Shown here one piece after another: positions 41,829 to 51,286 of a stretch of DNA of 64,000 nt. The stretch comes from Desulfofustis limnaeus. Lineage in GTDB: Bacteria > Desulfobacterota > Desulfobulbia > Desulfobulbales > Desulfocapsaceae. The notes under the pieces were generated by a model. The model searched no databases. It had not been told where the DNA came from and was given only the letters and a program-made list of their open reading frames with translations. Location of the stretch: the NCBI RefSeq assembly GCF_023169885.1, contig NZ_AP025516.1:2831501-2895500 (forward strand), read 5' to 3'. Each line of letters starts with the position of its first letter. The stretch's first letter is position 1. A program made the translations under genes and the position numbers.

Positions 41829-42941
41829 ATGCCCACCCCTCAGAGCCCCCGGCTGAGCCACAACAATTTCGATCTGCTCCGCCTGTTGTTCGCCGGTACG
41901 GTCTGCCTCGTTCACTGTCACGAACTCTCCGGGTTGCCGCACCTCGGAACCATAACCCGTTTTCTCTCTTCAGCCGTGGCGGTCAAATCCTTCTTTGTCA
42001 TCAGCGGCTTCCTCATCTTCATGAGTTGCGAGCGCTCCCGCTCGTTGACCCGTTATGCCGGCAAAAGGATGAGGCGCATTTACCCAGCCTACGCCACCGT
42101 AATAGTCGTGGCCGCTTTTGGCCTGGTCGCGGTCAGTGCCGAATCAACCGCCACTTACTTCTCACAGGAATGGCTCCGCTACCTGCTGGCCAACCTCGTT
42201 TTTCTCAATTTTCTTCAACCGACGTTGCCGGGCGTCTTCGAGGGCAATCGGGTGGCCGCGATAAACGGCGCCCTGTGGACCTTGAAAATCGAGGTGCTTT
42301 TTTACCTCAGCGTCCCCTTGTTCATCCTGCTCTTCAAACGATTCGGGCGATTAACGGTTCTTTTCAGCGGTTATGGTCTATCGATCGTCTACGCGCTGAC
42401 CTGCTCCTCCCTGGCCGAACGGACCGGTCTCGCCTTTTACGAACAGCTCGGCCGGCAACTGCCGGGGCAATTGGGCTATTTTTTAGCCGGCGCCTTCTTT
42501 TATTACTATCTCCCCTGGCTGGAAAAACGACCATGGCAGTTCCTGATCCCGGCGCTGCTGTTGCTCCTGGTCGATCGTGCTTTCTTGCCGCTGCCGGCCC
42601 TGGAACCCTTCGCCCTGGCGACCACGGTCGTTTTTTTCGCGCTCTTCGGGCCGGTGATTCCGGCCGGCCGTTACGGCGATTTTTCCTATGGAGTCTACAT
42701 CCTGCATTTTCCTCTCATCCAGCTCTTATGGCACGACGGGCGGCTGAACGACTCACCCTGGCTCTTTCTCGCCGTTACGGTTGTCCTGACCGTGACCAGC
42801 GCCATATTTTTGTGGCATGGCGTCGAGAAACGGTTCCTCCTGCGCAGCAGCCATTACATGGCCGCCACGGCTTCCACCTCCACCGAGCCGCAGACCCGAG
42901 ATGACGGTGCCGTTGGTCACCATCCTTCCCGCCGCCGCTAA
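41829..42941 (+). CDS. Acyltransferase 3 family membrane protein (OafA/YrhL type)
   Basis: 370 residues from the ATG at 41829 (a GTG three codons earlier also possible). About ten hydrophobic segments with the family features NNFDLLRLLFAGTVCLVHCHE (RL and His at the N-terminus), VKSFFVISGFLIF and SYGVYILHFPLIQL. These enzymes O-acetylate surface polysaccharides or lipids. No polysaccharide cluster adjoins, so the target is unknown. Confidence 0.87.
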   Translation: MPTPQSPRLSHNNFDLLRLLFAGTVCLVHCHELSGLPHLGTITRFLSSAVAVKSFFVISGFLIFMSCERSRSLTRYAGKRMRRIYPAYATVIVVAAFGLVAVSAESTATYFSQEWLRYLLANLVFLNFLQPTLPGVFEGNRVAAINGALWTLKIEVLFYLSVPLFILLFKRFGRLTVLFSGYGLSIVYALTCSSLAERTGLAFYEQLGRQLPGQLGYFLAGAFFYYYLPWLEKRPWQFLIPALLLLLVDRAFLPLPALEPFALATTVVFFALFGPVIPAGRYGDFSYGVYILHFPLIQLLWHDGRLNDSPWLFLAVTVVLTVTSAIFLWHGVEKRFLLRSSHYMAATASTSTEPQTRDDGAVGHHPSRRR

Positions 42942-43165
42942 AAATGACTGTCGCCGGCAGGTTCCCCGGCACCGTCATGCATGTACGCAGACCACGGTTG
43001 TGCCCACCCTACCTCATTCTTTGCTTCGGGTGATTACTTTTGCGGGACAATGCCTATGGTATATTCATCTGTTGATCTGGAGTCGGTAGTACAATCGTCA
43101 CCAATCACGTGTGTCATCTTCCCGTTAGCTGAGCAGTTTATTACTTTTTTTCTCAGGAGGAAACC

Positions 43166-43597
43166 ATGGGACTATTCGATTACGTCAAGGACATCGGGAA
43201 AAAGTTGTTCAATCGTGAGGAAGAAGCGGCTGATCAGATCAAAAAACACATCGAGAAAGACAATCCCGGTGTGACCGACCTGAAAGTCAGTTTCACGAAA
43301 GGAGTCGTCTCTCTTGCCGGTAAGGCGAGCAGCGCCGCAGCCATGGAGAAAGCGGTGCTGATGGCGGGCAACGTTCAGGGCGTAACCAATGTCAACGCCG
43401 ATGTACTCGAGGCCCCTCCCAGTCAAGAAAAAGTCGATTATTACGAAATCAAAAAAGGAGACACCCTCTCCGCCATCGCCAAACAGTTCTACGGAAAAGC
43501 CAGCGACTATCCGCGAATCTTCGAAGCGAATCGAGAGGTAATCAAGGATCCGAATCTGATTTATCCCGGCCAGAAAATTCGCATTCCGCTCGAGTGA
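43166..43597 (+). CDS. BON and LysM domain protein (Kbp/YgaU-like)
   Basis: 143 residues with AGGAGG before the ATG. The N-terminal half is a BON domain (DQIKKHIEKDNPGVTDLKVS, VQGVTNVNADV) and the C-terminal half a LysM domain (YEIKKGDTLSAIAKQFYG, IYPGQKIRIP). No signal peptide. The architecture matches E. coli Kbp (YgaU), a cytosolic potassium-binding osmotic-stress protein. First of three nearby stress-type genes. Confidence 0.88.
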   Translation: MGLFDYVKDIGKKLFNREEEAADQIKKHIEKDNPGVTDLKVSFTKGVVSLAGKASSAAAMEKAVLMAGNVQGVTNVNADVLEAPPSQEKVDYYEIKKGDTLSAIAKQFYGKASDYPRIFEANREVIKDPNLIYPGQKIRIPLE

Positions 43598-43686
43598 TCA
43601 ACAACCACGATCGGTATCGATCCCGCCGCTTCCGAAGATCAAGAGAAAGGATCGGTGCACACTACTTCTCGTGAGGAGATAAGACC

Positions 43687-44508
43687 ATGAATATCGGTGC
43701 ATTGTTGGGAACATTGATGCAATCGGGAATGACGTCATCAACCACACAACGTTTGGAGTCCGCCCTCGGAGGTCGAAGCGGCGGTCTGCTGGAAAGCCTT
43801 GGCAGCATGCTCGGCGGGCAACAAGCCGGCAGCGGCCTCGGCGGTGCTCTTCCCGGAACACGGGCGAGTGGCAGTGGCAACCTCGGCGGCATGCTCGGCG
43901 ATGTTCTGCAGCAGGTCGAACGATCGGTCGGCGGCAAGCAAAATGTGGCCTTGGGCGGATTGGGGGCACTGGCCGGAGCCCTGCTGGGAGGCGGCAAGAA
44001 GTCCATGGGTGGCGCTCTCGGCGGCGGTGTGATGGCACTCCTCGGCGCCATGGCGATGAAGGCGTTACAGGGTAGCAGCCAAGCCTCAGGCCGGATACCA
44101 CAAGGGTTACTCGAGCCTCAGAACACCAGTGAGCAGCAGGATCTCGAGCGAGAGGCCGAGTTGGTCCTGCGAGCCATGATCAACGCAGCCAAGGCGGATG
44201 GTCAGATCGACCGTCAGGAGATTGAGCGGATCGTCGGTAAATTGCAGGAGGTGAATGCCGACCAGGAGGATCAGCGTTTTGTCAGTGAACTCCTGCGACA
44301 ACCCATGGAAACAGAGGCGCTGTTCACCGCCGCCCAGGGGCAACCGGAGCGTGCGGCTCAACTCTATGCCGCCTCCCTGATGGCCATCGAAGTCAATACC
44401 CCGGCAGAGCGCACCTATCTGCAAAACCTGGCCGCCGGGCTGCGCCTCTCCCCGGAGGTAACGGGTCGCATCGAACAGATGGTCGGGCTGCAGGCGTCCC
44501 CGGTCTGA
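43687..44508 (+). CDS. TerB-like/DUF533 tellurite-resistance-type protein
   Basis: 273 residues. A glycine-rich low-complexity N-terminal half (GGMLGDVLQQVERSVGGKQ, then GALLGGGKKSMGGALGGGVM) leads to a C-terminal helical TerB-like domain with acidic metal-binding loops (ELVLRAMINAAKADGQIDRQ). This is the YebE/DUF533 layout, membrane-associated in some relatives and linked to envelope stress. 90 nt after the Kbp-like gene and 49 nt before a GlsB gene. Confidence 0.82.
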   Translation: MNIGALLGTLMQSGMTSSTTQRLESALGGRSGGLLESLGSMLGGQQAGSGLGGALPGTRASGSGNLGGMLGDVLQQVERSVGGKQNVALGGLGALAGALLGGGKKSMGGALGGGVMALLGAMAMKALQGSSQASGRIPQGLLEPQNTSEQQDLEREAELVLRAMINAAKADGQIDRQEIERIVGKLQEVNADQEDQRFVSELLRQPMETEALFTAAQGQPERAAQLYAASLMAIEVNTPAERTYLQNLAAGLRLSPEVTGRIEQMVGLQASPV

Positions 44509-44557
44509 TCTTACGGATCACCGGTAACGTAACACCCCAGACGAAAAAGGAATAGCT

Positions 44558-44809
44558 ATGGAACCACAATCATTACTCCTCTTTCTGCTGATCGGCCTGG
44601 CTGCCGGATGGCTCGCCGGTCGTATCATGAAAGGCGGCGGCTTCGGCCTCATTGGCAACATGGTGGTCGGCGTGATTGGCGCCGTTCTCGGTGGTTGGCT
44701 CTTCGGCCTGTTCGGCATCGCGCTGGGCGGCTTGTTCGGCTCGCTGGTGACGGCAGTGGTCGGTGCCGTCGTGCTCTTATATCTGATCAAACTGATAAAG
44801 CGAGCCTGA
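44558..44809 (+). CDS. GlsB/YeaQ/YmgE-family stress-response membrane protein
   Basis: 83 residues, almost wholly hydrophobic and glycine-rich: FLLIGLAAGWLAGRIMKGGG, NMVVGVIGAVLGGWLFGLFG and a third helix. This is the transglycosylase-associated (GlsB) family of three-helix inner-membrane proteins induced by stress. It closes the small stress cluster that starts at 43166. Confidence 0.87.
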   Translation: MEPQSLLLFLLIGLAAGWLAGRIMKGGGFGLIGNMVVGVIGAVLGGWLFGLFGIALGGLFGSLVTAVVGAVVLLYLIKLIKRA

Positions 44810-44820
44810 TCAGGCGCTTC

Positions 44821-44854
44821 GACCCCGGCTGATCGTATCGGTCAGGCCGGGGAC
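44821..44854 (+). terminator. Stem-loop after the stress cluster
   Basis: GACCCCGGCTGA pairs with TCAGGCCGGGG with one bulged base, 11 nt after the glsB stop. No U-tract follows, so intrinsic termination is uncertain. Confidence 0.4.
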
Positions 44855-44882
44855 CACCAGCCAGCAAACCCTACACCATCCT

Positions 44883-45674
44883 ATGACCATGACAACCGCC
44901 ACACGCATGCCGGCTCTTTTCCTCGGACATGGTAACCCGATGAATGCCATCGATCCCAACCGCTTCCACCGCGGTTGGCAGGAACTGGGCCAGCGGCTGC
45001 CGAAACCGCGTGCCCTGGTCTGCATCTCGGCCCACTGGCAGACCCGTGGCACGGCGGTGACCGCCGCCTTTCATCCCGAGACTATTCATGACTTTTACGG
45101 GTTTCCCGACGAACTCTATCGGGTCCGCTATCCCGCTCCCGGCGACCCGCAGCTGGCCGGCGAAATAGCCCGGCTGCTGGCGGCACAGGCCACGGTTCGC
45201 CTCGATCCCACGCGCGGCTTCGATCACGGTGCCTGGAGTGTGCTGTCGGTTATGTATCCAACCCCGGACATACCCCTACTGCAAATCAGCCTCGACACCG
45301 AGCTGTCGCCCGCCGCCCATTACCGGCTCGGCGCCGCGCTGGCTCCATTGCGCGACAGGGGAATTCTTCTGGTCGGCAGCGGCAATATGGTCCACCACCT
45401 GGGCCTGTTCAATTTCAACAACCCGACCCCGTACGGTTGGGCTCAAGCGTTCGATCAGAAACTGCAGCGGCTCATCCGTGAGCGCGACCATCAGTCTTTG
45501 ATTGATTACCGAGGACTGGGGGACGATGCCCACCTGGCAATCCCGACCGACGAACACTATCTACCGCTGCTCTACACCCTGGCCGTGCAGGGCCAGGACG
45601 AGCCGGCGCACTTCATCAACGCGGAAGTGGTGAGTTCGGTGGCGATGACCTCGGTGTTGATCGGCTTTCCCTGA
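44883..45674 (+). CDS. 4,5-DOPA-extradiol-dioxygenase-like protein (YgiD/LigB family)
   Basis: 263 residues, normal length. Metal-site histidines are in LFLGHGNPMNAI, CISAHWQTRG and FDHGAWSVLSVMYP, with the C-terminal segment VVSSVAMTSVLIGFP. LigB-type extradiol dioxygenases cleave catechols using a mononuclear Zn/Fe site; YgiD relatives act on DOPA in vitro. The role in an anaerobe is unclear since O2 would be the cosubstrate, so it may serve another aromatic reaction or oxygen exposure. Confidence 0.87.
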   Translation: MTMTTATRMPALFLGHGNPMNAIDPNRFHRGWQELGQRLPKPRALVCISAHWQTRGTAVTAAFHPETIHDFYGFPDELYRVRYPAPGDPQLAGEIARLLAAQATVRLDPTRGFDHGAWSVLSVMYPTPDIPLLQISLDTELSPAAHYRLGAALAPLRDRGILLVGSGNMVHHLGLFNFNNPTPYGWAQAFDQKLQRLIRERDHQSLIDYRGLGDDAHLAIPTDEHYLPLLYTLAVQGQDEPAHFINAEVVSSVAMTSVLIGFP

Positions 45675-45695
45675 CCACGACGCACTACTCCTGCT

Positions 45696-46253
45696 TCACG
45701 GCGTTCTCACCGCAGGGTCCGCCGCCTGAACATCGTGCTCCACCCAGATCAACCGGCTGACATCGAAACCGGCTGCCGCCGCCCGAGCAGTCAACGACTG
45801 CTTGACCCTCTCCGCCAGTTCCGGCCGGCGGGCCAGGATCCACAGGTATGAGGTGTCGGGACCGCAGACCAGCGCATAGTGATAATGCTCCCTATCGAGT
45901 TCGAAAATGATATAGGAGCCGTAAAACAGACCGAAAAAAGATACCTTCAGATAGCCAAGGGAGGGTGAGTCGACAAAATAGGCCCGCCCTTCCGCTTCCT
46001 GCCAGCTCTGGTCGGCAGCGGAATAGCCCCGATTCAGCACCCGCACGCCACCATCGTCACGGCGACTGTACTGCGCGGAAACATTGTTCAGGCCGCGCTC
46101 AAATGAATGATCGAGGCGGGCGATCTCGTACCAGGTGCCGAGGTAGCGCTCAAGTTCGAAATCACCAACCGGCTCCACCCCGGCGGGGATGCCGACACAC
46201 CCGTTGATAAAAGGCAGCAGGAACAACAAAAAGAGACGCTTCGCCGTTTTCAC
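45696..46253 (-). CDS. Outer-membrane lipocalin (Blc-like lipoprotein)
   Basis: 185 residues from a GTG at 46253 after AGGAAGAGG; a longer frame from 46301 has no such site. Lipoprotein signal KRLFLLFLLPFINGC with the acylated Cys. Lipocalin signature RYLGTWYEIARLDHSFE and the C-terminal LWILARRPEL. Bacterial lipocalins bind lysophospholipids or other lipids for envelope repair. Monocistronic and convergent with the YgiD-like gene. Confidence 0.88.
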   Translation of the reverse strand: MKTAKRLFLLFLLPFINGCVGIPAGVEPVGDFELERYLGTWYEIARLDHSFERGLNNVSAQYSRRDDGGVRVLNRGYSAADQSWQEAEGRAYFVDSPSLGYLKVSFFGLFYGSYIIFELDREHYHYALVCGPDTSYLWILARRPELAERVKQSLTARAAAAGFDVSRLIWVEHDVQAADPAVRTP

Positions 46254-46697
46254 CGCCTTACCTCTTCCTGTCTCGTCATAACACGCTATCTCCTGGTGCA
46301 TCTATCGTAGACACAAGCAGGACGCTTCGGTAACCGGGCAATGGTTACAACCGGAATCTTGGAAAAAGCTTTGATACCACTTCTCCCATACATCGATCAA
46401 AATCATTGAGCACCCTTTTTCTCTTTGCCTGCTGTTTTTGTATGTCTCCCAAGCCATCGGGATGACAAAAAAGCCGATGCATGACAATTCTTTCGTTCTT
46501 CTCCTGCCCGGGTAGTATAGTTCCCTCAGGGTGAGGGCCGTTTGCACCGTACCAACCTTGTCTGGTTGCGTTGGAGAGTGGTACGACATACCACGTGATG
46601 CTGTACTGCGCCAAACGCTCCATGACCGATCCGCCAATGCAGCCGCACCCGGCGCACTGAAGCCGGGGTTCCTCCGTCCTCAAGAAAAGGAGTCGGC
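46254..46697. other. Intergenic region between lipocalin and LysE genes
   Basis: 444 bp between divergent genes. Two minus-strand open frames here (up to 130 codons) lack family features and good starts. A small hairpin CCCTCA-GGG-TGAGGG is at 46523-46537, just after a TAGTATAG box, and AAAAGGAG precedes the LysE start. Nothing else seen. Confidence 0.5.
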
Positions 46698-47324
46698 ATG
46701 AATACGGAGTTGTGGATCGCCTACCTCCTGGCGACAACGCTCATTCTCGTCATTCCCGGGCCAACCATTATTCTGGTGATCAGCCAGGCGGTCGCCCATG
46801 GACGCCGTTCGGTGATTCCCCTGGCAGCCGGCGTCGTTTGCGGTGATCTGGCAGCCATGACCGGCTCGCTGCTGGGGCTTGGAGCGATCATGAGCGCTTC
46901 GGCAACGCTGTTCATGATCTGCAAGTGGATCGGGGCCCTCTATCTGTTCTATCTGGGCATCACCTTATGGAGGCCGGCGCCGAAGGGCTGCGAGGATCCG
47001 GCGACAGCGACGCCTGCTCCGACCCACTCGCTCTTCCGCCGATCTTTTGTGGTTACCGCACTCAACCCGAAGAGCATCGCTTTTTTCGTCGCTTTTCTGC
47101 CGCAATTCGTTGACCGGCATCTTCCCATGTTGCCCCAGCTACTCCTGCTCGGCGGATCCTTCCTGGTTCTGGCTCTGCTCAATGCCCTCTTGTATGCCCT
47201 GTTTGCCAGCCAGTTGCGGGAGTTCATCACCCAACCGCCGGTCCGTCGCTGGTTCGAGCGCTGCGGCGGAACAGCTCTGATCGGCGCCGGCATCTTCACC
47301 GCCGGCATGCAGCGGACCTCCTGA
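46698..47324 (+). CDS. LysE/RhtB-family amino-acid exporter
   Basis: 208 residues with AAAAGGAG upstream. Six hydrophobic helices; the family pattern LVIPGPTIILVISQAVAHGRR near the N-terminus and VTALNPKSIAFFVAFLPQFV are diagnostic. Exports amino acids or homoserine lactones. The next gene, 61 nt on, is an aspartate/glutamate racemase, which would fit handling of amino acids. Confidence 0.88.
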   Translation: MNTELWIAYLLATTLILVIPGPTIILVISQAVAHGRRSVIPLAAGVVCGDLAAMTGSLLGLGAIMSASATLFMICKWIGALYLFYLGITLWRPAPKGCEDPATATPAPTHSLFRRSFVVTALNPKSIAFFVAFLPQFVDRHLPMLPQLLLLGGSFLVLALLNALLYALFASQLREFITQPPVRRWFERCGGTALIGAGIFTAGMQRTS

Positions 47325-47385
47325 GGATGTCCAGAACGTCTCAGGCACCTGCCGCCACGACCACCTGAAAACGTTAAGGAGAGAC

Positions 47386-48078
47386 ATGAAGACCATCGGC
47401 TTGCTGGGTGGAATGAGTTGGGAGAGCACCATCGGCTATTATCGAATCATCAACGAAGGCGTCAAGCAGCGGCTCGGCGGCTTTCATTCGGCCAAGATCG
47501 CCTTGTACAGCGTCGATTTTGAGCCGATCGAGGAACTACAGCGACGCGGGAATTGGCAGGCGATGGGCGACATGCTGGCTGCCGCCGCCCGGGGCGTCGA
47601 GGCGGCTGGCGCCGATTTCCTGTTGATCTGCACCAACACCATGCACAAGGTGGAACCGCAGATCGCCGGCGCGCTCTCCATCCCGGTCCTGCATATCGCC
47701 GATGCTACCGCCGCAGCGCTCGGTCGGTACGGCATCACGACCGTCGGCCTGCTCGGCACCGCCTTCACCATGGAGCAGGAATTCTACAAGGATCGACTCA
47801 GCCAGCGGCACGGGCTCACCGTTCTGGTACCGGACCCGGCGGAGCGACAACGGGTGCACGACATCATCTTCAACGAACTCTGCCTCGGTACGGTCAAGGA
47901 CACCTCCCGCCAGATCTATCTCGATATCATCGATTCGCTGGCGGCACGGGGTGCCGAGGCGGTGATTCTCGGTTGTACCGAGATCGGCATACTGGTAAAC
48001 CAAGACCATACGGAGGTACGATTGTTCGACACCACCAGGATCCATGCCGAACAGGCAGTGGCTTATGCCCTCGGGTAG
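47386..48078 (+). CDS. Aspartate/glutamate racemase family protein
   Basis: 230 residues with AAGGAGA upstream. PLP-independent racemase: N-terminal IGLLGGMSWESTIGYYR, first catalytic Cys in LLICTNTMHK and second in VILGCTEIGIL. YgeA/aspartate-racemase-like; it interconverts L- and D-Asp or a related amino acid. Possible partner of the preceding LysE exporter. Confidence 0.88.
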   Translation: MKTIGLLGGMSWESTIGYYRIINEGVKQRLGGFHSAKIALYSVDFEPIEELQRRGNWQAMGDMLAAAARGVEAAGADFLLICTNTMHKVEPQIAGALSIPVLHIADATAAALGRYGITTVGLLGTAFTMEQEFYKDRLSQRHGLTVLVPDPAERQRVHDIIFNELCLGTVKDTSRQIYLDIIDSLAARGAEAVILGCTEIGILVNQDHTEVRLFDTTRIHAEQAVAYALG

Positions 48079-48144
48079 TCCGGGGCATCGGCACAAGGCC
48101 ATTGGTTCAGCCCCGGGTAACGACCAAAGCCCGAGAGGAAGATC

Positions 48145-49089
48145 ATGATCGAAACGTACGATTTTCTCAGCCGCGTCATCGATGCCATCACCGAGCATAT
48201 AGTCGTCATCGACGCGCAAGGCGCCATCGTCTACGCCAACCGGAGCTGGGACGCGTTCGCTCGGGAAAACAATTGTCTGATCCTCGGCGACGATTGGCGA
48301 CAGGTGAACTATCTCACGGTCTGCGACGAATCGGCCATGATGGGCGATCAATTCGGCCACCTGGCGGCCATCGGAATCCGCCACGTCATCAGCGGGGCGC
48401 GGGACTTGTTTTACCTGGAGTATCCCTGTCACAGTCCGCAGATGAAACGGTGGTTCATGATGCGGGTCACCCCTTTTACCGCGGGTGAGACCAGCTATTT
48501 CGTGGTCTCTCATCAGAACATCACCGAGCGGAAGCTGGCCGAGGAACAGGTTCTGAACACCTCCCGCCTCGACGGCCTGACCGGCATCGCCAACCGCCGA
48601 TACTTCGATGAATTCCTGGAGCAGGAGGGGAAACGGTGCGCCCGGCTCAACCTGCCGATCAGCCTGATCTTACTCGATATCGATCATTTCAAGCTGCTCA
48701 ACGACACCTACGGCCACCTGGCCGGAGATGAATGTCTCAAATCTCTGGGTACGGTATTGCAGCGATTCACCAACCGCCCCGGCGATCTGTGCGCCCGTTA
48801 CGGCGGTGAAGAGTTTGCCGTGGTATACGGCAACACGACGGGGCGGCAGGCGCGCTATCTGGCCGATAAGATCATCGAGGCGATTCGGGAACTGAGCATC
48901 CCCAACGAGGCATCGCCGACCCTGCCGATCATGACGGCCAGCATCGGTGTGGCAACCGCCTACCCCGATGCACGTTTCCAGCAGAAAACCTTGATCGAGA
49001 CGGCGGACCAGCGGCTCTATCTGGCCAAACACCAGGGACGCAACCAGGTGATCGGCGAGGAGGATGTTGTTCCGATTGGTTTAGCCTGA
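48145..49089 (+). CDS. PAS-GGDEF diguanylate cyclase
   Basis: 314 residues. A PAS domain (about 5-130, IVVIDAQGAIVYANRSW) precedes a GGDEF domain with active-site GGEEF in ARYGGEEFAVVY and an inhibitory I-site RPGD five residues before it. It should make c-di-GMP with product feedback. Cytosolic, no membrane segment, so the PAS domain reads an internal cue. Stand-alone; nearest neighbour starts 88 nt later. Confidence 0.92.
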   Translation: MIETYDFLSRVIDAITEHIVVIDAQGAIVYANRSWDAFARENNCLILGDDWRQVNYLTVCDESAMMGDQFGHLAAIGIRHVISGARDLFYLEYPCHSPQMKRWFMMRVTPFTAGETSYFVVSHQNITERKLAEEQVLNTSRLDGLTGIANRRYFDEFLEQEGKRCARLNLPISLILLDIDHFKLLNDTYGHLAGDECLKSLGTVLQRFTNRPGDLCARYGGEEFAVVYGNTTGRQARYLADKIIEAIRELSIPNEASPTLPIMTASIGVATAYPDARFQQKTLIETADQRLYLAKHQGRNQVIGEEDVVPIGLA

Positions 49090-49177
49090 AATACCGTTGT
49101 GCAAGCCGTGCCCACGGCCTGGCGCGACCCGACTGTTCAACCACTCGATTCACCTCGTTTGCAAGGGGAGGGTAACT

Positions 49178-49729
49178 ATGATCTCTGCACTGTTGCTCAT
49201 CGATATTCAGAACGATTATTTCCCCGGTGGCGCCATGGAGTTGGTCGGCAGCACCGAAGCCGCCAACGAGGCCGCCAAGGTACTGGCGGCCTTTCGCCGG
49301 AAGGGATTGCCGATCATCCATGTACAGCATCTATCGACTCGTCCGGGCGCCACGTTTTTTCTGCCGGGCACTGCGGGCTCAGCCATCCACCAAACGGTTG
49401 AACCGGCTGCCGAAGAGACGGTGATCGGCAAACATTTTCCCAACTCGTTCCGGGATACCACATTGCTCGAAAACCTGCGCAGCAGACAGGTGCAGCACCT
49501 GGTCATTGTCGGCATGATGACCCACATGTGTGTCGATGCGACGGTCCGGGCCGCTTTTGATCTGGGTTTTTCCTGCACCTTGGTGCATGACGCCTGCGCC
49601 ACCCGGGATCTCGTATTCAAACAGCAGACCATCCCGGCACGGCAGGTGCACGGTGCTTTTCTCGCCGCCCTGGGCGCGGTCTATGCGCAGATAAGCAGCG
49701 CCGGCGAGTTCTGCGCTCACGTGGCATGA
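49178..49729 (+). CDS. Isochorismatase-family cysteine hydrolase
   Basis: 183 residues from the ATG at 49178 (AGGGGAGGG upstream); the longer frame begins in the DGC intergenic region. Family triad: Asp in LLIDIQNDYFPGG, Lys in VIGKHFPNSF and Cys in GMMTHMCVDATVR. Relatives hydrolyse nicotinamide, carbamoyl sarcosine or similar amides. Substrate unknown. Confidence 0.88.
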   Translation: MISALLLIDIQNDYFPGGAMELVGSTEAANEAAKVLAAFRRKGLPIIHVQHLSTRPGATFFLPGTAGSAIHQTVEPAAEETVIGKHFPNSFRDTTLLENLRSRQVQHLVIVGMMTHMCVDATVRAAFDLGFSCTLVHDACATRDLVFKQQTIPARQVHGAFLAALGAVYAQISSAGEFCAHVA

Positions 49730-49748
49730 CCCAACACGCACCCTGCAC

Positions 49749-50762
49749 ATGCCCCTGCTGAACACGTCCCTCACGCTGCTCGCCTGGCTTGGACGACAAG
49801 GTACCCGCGCCGTGGCGGCGCTGGTGGTCATCGGCATCGCCGTGCCGCCGCTGGGAGCGTTGCTCAAGCCCCTGGTTACCGAGACCATCTTCGTGCTGCT
49901 CTGTCTCGCCTTCATGCGCGTCGATCTGGGCGCCTTCCGAGCCCACCTGCGACGACCGGCCGTGGTCCTGGCGGCCGGTGTCTGGACCGGCATGCTTATC
50001 CCCCTGCTGGGCGGTCTTCTGGGCATCGCCACCGGCCTGCCGGAAAGAGCGCCCGATCTCTTTCTGGCGCTGATGCTGCAATGCATCGCCTCGCCGATCA
50101 TGGCAGCACCGGCCTTCGCCTCGCTGATCGGCCTCGATGCCGCCCTGGTGCTGGCCACGCTGATCGCCAGCACGGCCCTCATACCGCTCACCGCACCGCT
50201 GTTCACCGCCCTTTTTCTCGGGCCGGGCTTAACGCTGGCACCACTGGACCTCGGTCTGAAACTGGGAGTCATCCTGGCCGGATCGGCAGGAGTGGGTTTG
50301 CTGGCACGGCAGCTCTTCGGCCTGGCCACCATCGAGCGTCACAAGGAAACGATCAACGGCTGCAACATCATCTTTCTGTTCATCTTTGTCGCGGCCATCA
50401 TGGAAAACATCGCGGCCCAGACCCTCGCCGCACCACTGGCGACCGTCGGCTTGACCGTCCTCGGTTTTGTCATCTATGGCGTGATACTGCTCGGCTCCGT
50501 GCTGCTCTTCTGGCGAGCCGGGCGGGAACGGGCCCTGGCCCTGGGCTTTCTCTGCTCCCAGCGCAACATGGGGTTGATGCTGGCGGCCACCGGCGGGGCC
50601 TTGCCGGAGACCACCTGGCTCTATTTCGCCCTGGCCCAGTTCCCCATCTACCTCGGCCCCTATCTGCTGCAGCCCCTGGTGCGGCGACTGCTTGTTGACG
50701 GGTCGGAAGATCGTGACGCCACAGAAAGAAACCACCACTCATCATCCAGGAGGAAAACGTGA
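49749..50762 (+). CDS. BASS-family (bile acid:sodium symporter-like) transporter
   Basis: 337 residues with about ten hydrophobic helices, 19 nt after the isochorismatase. The sequence LMLQCIASPIMAAPAFASL and FLCSQRNMGLMLAATGG recall the unwound helix crossings of BASS/ArsB-related sodium symporters. It probably carries an organic anion. The stop overlaps the GTG of a thioesterase gene, so hydrolase, transporter and thioesterase form a small operon. Confidence 0.78.
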   Translation: MPLLNTSLTLLAWLGRQGTRAVAALVVIGIAVPPLGALLKPLVTETIFVLLCLAFMRVDLGAFRAHLRRPAVVLAAGVWTGMLIPLLGGLLGIATGLPERAPDLFLALMLQCIASPIMAAPAFASLIGLDAALVLATLIASTALIPLTAPLFTALFLGPGLTLAPLDLGLKLGVILAGSAGVGLLARQLFGLATIERHKETINGCNIIFLFIFVAAIMENIAAQTLAAPLATVGLTVLGFVIYGVILLGSVLLFWRAGRERALALGFLCSQRNMGLMLAATGGALPETTWLYFALAQFPIYLGPYLLQPLVRRLLVDGSEDRDATERNHHSSSRRKT

Positions 50763-51253
50763 CGGACCGAAAACCAAGAGATAAATCGTTTCAGGACTTC
50801 TACCCACCATCCTATAGCCATTGCTACGGTTGCGGCACCGCCAATGCCCACGGCCTGCACATCAGAAGCTTCTGGGATGGAGAGGAATCGCTGGCCGTAT
50901 TCCGGCCACAGCCCTATCACCTCGCCTTTCCCGGCTACGTCTACGGCGGTCTGCTGGCCTCGCTCATCGATTGCCACTGCGTCGGCACCGCAGCCGCCGC
51001 GGCCTATCGTGAGGAGGGGCGGAAGCCGGGCAGTGAACCGGCCTTTCGTTACGTGACCGGCTCACTGCAGGTTGATTTTCTCAAACCAACCCCTCTTGGC
51101 CCGCCCTTGCACATCCGGGCCCGAGTGGAAGAGATCGCGGGCCGCAAGACCGTGTTGAGCGCCACGGTTACCGCCGATTCGGTAATCACCGTCCGCGGTC
51201 GGGTGGTGGCAGTGCGCATCCCTGAAAACCTGGTGACCGAACACGCACCCTGA
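50759..51253 (+). CDS. PaaI-type hotdog-fold thioesterase
   Basis: 164 residues from a GTG (AGGAGGAAAAC upstream) overlapping the transporter stop by 4 nt. The N-terminal CYGCGTANAHGLHI and the hotdog motif YVYGGLLASLIDCHC are characteristic; catalysis uses an Asp in the helix. It hydrolyses acyl-CoA thioesters, probably of aromatic or short acyl groups. Confidence 0.87.
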   Translation: MTDRKPRDKSFQDFYPPSYSHCYGCGTANAHGLHIRSFWDGEESLAVFRPQPYHLAFPGYVYGGLLASLIDCHCVGTAAAAAYREEGRKPGSEPAFRYVTGSLQVDFLKPTPLGPPLHIRARVEEIAGRKTVLSATVTADSVITVRGRVVAVRIPENLVTEHAP

Positions 51254-51254
51254 G

Positions 51255-51286
51255 GCGAAAAACCAGTTCAAGGCTGGCCTTTTCGC
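51255..51286. terminator. Bidirectional intrinsic terminator between convergent genes
   Basis: GCGAAAAACCAG and CTGGCCTTTTCGC form a hairpin closed by GCG-AAAA/TTTT-CGC with an inner CCAG/CTGG stem. A pyrimidine-rich tail CTCTTTTC follows on the plus strand. The right arm lies within the last codons of lpd on the opposite strand, so it serves both directions. Confidence 0.7.

Noticed and set aside
46302-46737. 111- and 130-codon minus-strand frames before the LysE gene
   Set aside because: No domain, poor starts, overlap the LysE start region.
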